Positions 60,515 through 64,000 of a stretch of 64,000 nt of DNA are shown one piece after another. This DNA is from Haloglomus salinum. GTDB lineage: Archaea; Halobacteriota; Halobacteria; Halobacteriales; Haloarculaceae. The position numbers and the translations under genes were made by a program. Numbering within the stretch: the first letter of the stretch is position 1; every line of letters starts with the position of its first letter. The notes beneath the pieces are model-generated. The model was not told the origin of the DNA. It did not search any database and saw only the letters and a program-made list of their open reading frames with translations. The stretch covers positions 2,356,001 through 2,420,000 of the forward strand of contig NZ_CP101153.1 of the NCBI RefSeq assembly GCF_024298825.1. Reading direction: 5' to 3'.

Positions 60515-62154
60515 CGCCGGCGGAGGTAGACGAGCGGTGCGCCGACGACCAGTAGCGCGGCCGCGACACCGAGCCCGGTCAAGGGCGCGATGCCGAGCGA
60601 GAGCAGGCCACCGCGCTTCCGCTCGGGCGGTTCGAGGTCCCGGTCGAACGGGAGCGTCGCCTCCCGGGTGCGCTCCTCGCCGTCCACGACGTAGGTGACC
60701 CGGACGGGGAGCTCCGTGGCGTTCGCGGCGTCCACGTCCGCCGTGAGTTCGAAGGGGGCGAACTCGCTGCCGTCGACGGTGCCGACGAAGTACGTCCGGC
60801 CCGGGTAGGCGGGCTCGACGAACTCGTTGCTGCCCATCTGGACGACCACGCCGTCGACCGGGGCGGTGCCGATGTTGCCGGCGTTGCCGCTGATACGAAG
60901 TGTGCCGTCGTCGTCGAAGGCCAGCGAGACATCCGTCACGCGGATGTCGCCGGCGGGCTGGCGGAACTCGAAGCTCCCCCGTGCGCGTCCCTGCCGGGCG
61001 CGAGCGTCCGCGTCGCGAACGTCGGCGTCGCGGGACCCGGCGGGCCCTGTCCCAGCGACCGTGTAGTTCGCGGCCGCGACGACTGTCGCCGAGCCCTCGA
61101 CGGTCGAGAGGTCGACCTGGACGGTACCGGTCTCCCCGGGTGCGAGGCGGCCGACGTACTGCCGGGGGAGTCGACGGTCGCCCGCCCGCGGCCGGACGAC
61201 GACGGTCTCCAGGGGCGCGTTGCCGAAGTTCGTCACCGCGACCTGCACGCGCTCGGCGGTGTCCTCGCCGCCGCCCTCCTCCTGGAGCGCACCGCCGCCA
61301 CCGCCGCCGAGACCGGCCGCGCCGCCAAGCAGAGCGGCGACGTTCGCGTTCCCGCCGCCCTCCTCCGGCGGCGGCACGCGCGAAATCGCGACGCCCACGT
61401 CCTCGCGGAGCGGCGGCGCGTCGACGGTGACGCGCCGACGGGTCACGTCGCGCTCGCCGGTGGCGGTGGTGTAGGCCGTCGCGACGACGAGCGTCTGTTC
61501 GCCCGCCGTCGGGCGCATCGAGAGATTGACCGAGGTGGTCGCGCCCGACGCGAGCGTCGGGACCGTGGCGCGCTTGCGGACGCCCCGGTCGCCCTCGAGC
61601 GTCACCTCGAGGTCGCTCACGGCGTCGGCGTTCGGGTTCGACAGTTCGACCGCGACCCGGCTTTCGACGCCGGCGACCGGGTCGGGGACGGTCACGTCCA
61701 TCCCGGGCGGCGAGTCACGGACCACCAGCGTCACCGGGCGCTCGATGCGGACGGTCTCGTTGGCGGTCGAGGAGTTGGCGACGGCGACGAGGGTGAGGTC
61801 CTTCTGCCCCCGGGCCTCGAAGGAGGTGACGAGGTCGACGGTGAGGCTGTCGCCCTGTGAGAGCGACCCCGGGCCGACGGCGCGGGCGAGGGTCGTCGAA
61901 TCGTTGCGGAGGAGGACACGCTCGATTTCGGCGGTGGCGGCGCTGCCAGCCGAGAGCTGGACGGTCGCGGAGACGGTGACGGGCTCACCCGTCGTCGGGG
62001 CAGCCGGCGCAGCCGCGACGCTCGAGAACTGCAGGCGGGCGTCCGGCACCGCGGCGGCCGTACCGAGGGTCGACGCTGCCGGTGCGAGCACCAGGCAGGC
62101 GACGACCAGGACGAGTCCTGCACGGGCGGGCGAAATCGCGGGCTGGCGGCGCAT
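60511..62154 (-). CDS. Secreted CARDB/S-layer-like protein of the ABC operon
   Basis: This 547-residue protein has a signal peptide (ARAGLVLVVACLVLAPAAST). Several extracellular Ig-like repeats follow (EPVTVSATVQLSAGSAAT, ESRVAVELSNPNADAVSDLE, VQVAVTNFGNAPLETVVV, GNAGNIGTAPVDGVVVQM), with Gly/Glu-rich interruptions. A C-terminal helix (APLTGLGVAAALLVVGAPLV) ends the protein. It is the first gene of the operon and overlaps the ATPase gene by four bases. It is likely the extracytoplasmic partner of the MacB-like transporter, similar to COG1361 proteins. Confidence 0.85.
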   Translation of the reverse strand: MRRQPAISPARAGLVLVVACLVLAPAASTLGTAAAVPDARLQFSSVAAAPAAPTTGEPVTVSATVQLSAGSAATAEIERVLLRNDSTTLARAVGPGSLSQGDSLTVDLVTSFEARGQKDLTLVAVANSSTANETVRIERPVTLVVRDSPPGMDVTVPDPVAGVESRVAVELSNPNADAVSDLEVTLEGDRGVRKRATVPTLASGATTSVNLSMRPTAGEQTLVVATAYTTATGERDVTRRRVTVDAPPLREDVGVAISRVPPPEEGGGNANVAALLGGAAGLGGGGGGALQEEGGGEDTAERVQVAVTNFGNAPLETVVVRPRAGDRRLPRQYVGRLAPGETGTVQVDLSTVEGSATVVAAANYTVAGTGPAGSRDADVRDADARARQGRARGSFEFRQPAGDIRVTDVSLAFDDDGTLRISGNAGNIGTAPVDGVVVQMGSNEFVEPAYPGRTYFVGTVDGSEFAPFELTADVDAANATELPVRVTYVVDGEERTREATLPFDRDLEPPERKRGGLLSLGIAPLTGLGVAAALLVVGAPLVYLRRR

Positions 62155-62287
62155 CTGGTTGCCAGAAGTAGGGGGCGGACGCGCAAAAGGGTTCGCGTGG
62201 CGGTCCCGACGACCCGACGCCGGCGTCGGATTTCCGGTGACTCCACCGAACGAGTGGGCCGCTCACGATGCGCCGGCGGGATATCCT

Positions 62288-63292
62288 TCACTCCGCTTGC
62301 GAGCGCAGGCGCGCGAGCGCAGGGTGGTCGAATTCGAATCCGACAGCCGGGCGCGGCTCCGCCGCGGATGCCCCGGACGCCCCGAACCGGGCGTCGAACC
62401 GCCCTCCCAGAACCGCCGGCGGGTGGCCGTCGGCCGTCCCCGGGACCCGGACGGTGATGCCGGTGTCGTACGGGCGGTCGGGGAGCGCGGCCAGCGAGAC
62501 CTCGACCCGCTCGACCACCTCACCGGCGGCATCGAGGACGGTCCGGAGGTCGTCGACGGCCGACCGGACGGCCTCGGAGCCGGTCAGGTCGGCCAGCGCG
62601 TCCAGGTCGGTGATTCCGACCCCGACCAGTTCGGCCAGCGTGTCCGCCTGGCCGTAGTTCATGCCGGCGTCGACGAGCGCGTCGTGGTACGCCTCCGTGG
62701 TCGTGTCGTGGGTCGCCGTCGCCGCCAGGGCGGCCTCGATGTCGATATCGCCGCTGAACGAGTCGAAGACCGCTGCAAGGAGTCCCCGGTGGGAGACGCG
62801 GAGCCTCGCGGCCGGGCCATCGAGGCCACACGCATCGAGCGCCGACGCCGCGAGCGACAGCAGCTCGGCGTCGGCATCGGGGCCGCCCCCGGTGTGGATA
62901 GCCGCCGTGCGGTGGAACTCGCGGCGGTCGTCGGCACGGACGCCGGCTGCCCGCCAGCAGGGTCCCGTCGCCCGCCACCGCCCCGACTGCTTCGGGTCGG
63001 CGTCGTCACCCGCCGTGACCGCTCGGGCGAGTGCCATCGTCAGCTCCGGGGCCAGAACCGTCTCCTCCTCGGTGTCGTCAGTGTCCTCGTCACCGTCGTG
63101 GGCCAAGCGCTCGCCCGACTCGTCCGCCGGGTCGGCGACTGAGAGGAGCCCCCCGTGGCCGTGGTCGGCGTACCGGCTCGCGGGGGCCAGCGTCGGGTAG
63201 TCGACCGGCTGGTACTCCTGCCGACGCAGGGTCGTCTCTAGGCACTGCCGGACGGGGCGCGTGGTCGGCTCGGTCGTGTCTAGGTTGGTCAT
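62288..63292 (-). CDS. Class II aminoacyl-tRNA synthetase-like protein (HisRS/HisZ paralogue)
   Basis: This 334-residue protein keeps the catalytic-core outline of histidyl-tRNA synthetase: motif 1-like EYQPVDYPTLAPASRYADHG, motif 2-like GPCWRAAGVRADDRREFHRT, DAELLSLAASALDACGL with RLRVSHRGLLAAVF, and motif 3-like GGRFDARFG...RPAVGFEF. It stops right after motif 3, so the anticodon-binding domain is missing, as in HisZ. No his genes adjoin. Its role may be regulatory or a histidine/ATP-dependent side reaction. ATG 63292 was chosen. Confidence 0.75.
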   Translation of the reverse strand: MTNLDTTEPTTRPVRQCLETTLRRQEYQPVDYPTLAPASRYADHGHGGLLSVADPADESGERLAHDGDEDTDDTEEETVLAPELTMALARAVTAGDDADPKQSGRWRATGPCWRAAGVRADDRREFHRTAAIHTGGGPDADAELLSLAASALDACGLDGPAARLRVSHRGLLAAVFDSFSGDIDIEAALAATATHDTTTEAYHDALVDAGMNYGQADTLAELVGVGITDLDALADLTGSEAVRSAVDDLRTVLDAAGEVVERVEVSLAALPDRPYDTGITVRVPGTADGHPPAVLGGRFDARFGASGASAAEPRPAVGFEFDHPALARLRSQAE

Positions 63293-63467
63293 AGGTGTGT
63301 GGCGACCGGTCGCCCGCCGGGCGGCCCCGGTGGCGGCCGTCGTCCTGAAACGCTCCGCGAGACATAAAAAGGAATACCCGAACCCGTTCGCCCCGGCTTC
63401 CCGCCCACTGGGCGCCGGCTTCCCGGTATATCCGGAGGCGGGGTCGATGGACGGATGTGAGCCAAGC

Positions 63468-63971
63468 ATGACGACACGGCGAACCCTCATCCGGAGTCTG
63501 GGCGCAGCGACGGCCGTCGGCCTCGCCGGCTGTACGTCCGGCGACGGTGGCGACGGCGATACCGGCGGTGACGGCGGCGGCGGTGGCGATGGCGGGAGCG
63601 ACGGTGGCGACGGCGGCAGCGGCGGCGACGGCTGGACGCAGACCGACACCGTCGACATGACCGACGAGCTGGCCTTCGACCCCCCGAAGGTCGAGGTGGA
63701 GGCGGGCACGACGCTCACCTTCGAGAACGTCGGCAGCATCGGCCACACGGTGACCGCATACGAGGACAAGATCCCCGACGGCGCCACGTACTTCGCGTCT
63801 GGCGGGTACGACTCCGAGTCGGCGGCAGTCGAGGCGTACAACAACGAACAGGGCGGCAACATCCCGAAAGGCGAGACCTACGAGGTCACGCTCGAGACGA
63901 CCGGGACGTACGAGTACTACTGCGTCCCGCACGAGATGAACGGGATGGTCGGCGAGATAAAGGTGATCTGA
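63468..63971 (+). CDS. Halocyanin (blue copper protein), Tat lipoprotein
   Basis: This 167-residue type 1 copper electron carrier has a Tat-lipoprotein signal (TTRRTLIRSLGAATAVGLAGC). A Gly/Asp low-complexity spacer (about residues 25-57) follows, then a plastocyanin fold. The copper ligands are His in NVGSIGHTVTAY, Cys and His in YYCVPHEM, and Met in NGMVGEI. It should be membrane-anchored outside the cell. ATG 63468 was chosen; an ATG seven codons upstream is possible. Confidence 0.92.
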   Translation: MTTRRTLIRSLGAATAVGLAGCTSGDGGDGDTGGDGGGGGDGGSDGGDGGSGGDGWTQTDTVDMTDELAFDPPKVEVEAGTTLTFENVGSIGHTVTAYEDKIPDGATYFASGGYDSESAAVEAYNNEQGGNIPKGETYEVTLETTGTYEYYCVPHEMNGMVGEIKVI

Positions 63972-63972
63972 T

Positions 63973-64000
63973 ATGTCCACCGATGAGCGCCGTGACCCGA
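63973..64000 (+). CDS. Start of a downstream gene, cut by the window edge
   Basis: ATG 63973, one base after the halocyanin stop, opens MSTDERRDP before the window ends. The spacing suggests an operon with halocyanin. Too little remains to identify it. Confidence 0.4.

Overview
This window is chromosomal DNA from an extremely halophilic archaeon (class Halobacteria). The evidence is a very GC-rich sequence, acidic proteins, RNA polymerase subunit B split into B'' and B', leaderless genes with a TATA box about 25-30 bases before the start codon, a HalX response regulator, halocyanin, a diphthamide-type EF-2 and an intron-containing tRNA. I cannot name the genus from sequence alone.

Layout. 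1-4.6 kb: the rpoH-rpoB2-rpoB1-rpoA1 operon, reading leftward off the window. 5-11 kb: tRNA-Asp with a small PD-(D/E)XK nuclease-like gene just downstream, a HalX regulator preceded by a tiny coupled ORF, an FAH-hydrolase/cyclase pair, twin FluC fluoride channels and HMG-CoA reductase. 11-18 kb: a 7TM histidine kinase and a DUF4129-DUF7269-DUF58-DUF7519 operon. 18-25 kb: membrane and hydrolase genes, a degenerate RecA-like (DUF7504) gene, a second PD-(D/E)XK gene just downstream of an intron-containing tRNA-Asn, and the CCA-adding enzyme. 25-32 kb: tandem UspA, ThpR, a ZIP transporter, a second 2H-type RNA ligase/phosphoesterase and the Holliday junction resolvase Hjc. 32-40 kb: M48 peptidase, pilin, arylsulfotransferase-like protein, a DUF5781 zinc protein and a membrane J-domain protein. 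40-49 kb: EF-2, a TupA-like binding protein, an ACT protein with homoserine dehydrogenase, EF-1alpha with ribosomal protein S10, and tRNA-Ala. 49-58 kb: a J-domain ferredoxin, an SCP-2-like protein, the cobalamin genes cobT-cbiA-cbiP, and small genes. 58-64 kb: a MacB-like ABC operon, a HisRS/HisZ-like paralogue and halocyanin.

The core is ordinary haloarchaeal housekeeping. The unusual material lies between genes. A dispersed family of structured repeats (around 11.1, 25.2, 29.4 and 36.1 kb) has stem arms whose sequences change together between copies while staying complementary. One copy is bounded by 15-bp terminal inverted repeats, like a non-autonomous mobile element. Two tRNA genes are each followed, about 80-90 bp downstream on the same strand, by a small PD-(D/E)XK nuclease-type gene. 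In one of these, two compensating frameshifts have erased the catalytic aspartate segment. Other candidates are a folded RNA at 49.3-49.4 kb, a tandem hairpin array after rps10, a perfect 22-bp palindrome at 58.07 kb, a frameshifted zinc-finger gene, and a TupA-like protein whose lipobox cysteine is one base change away.
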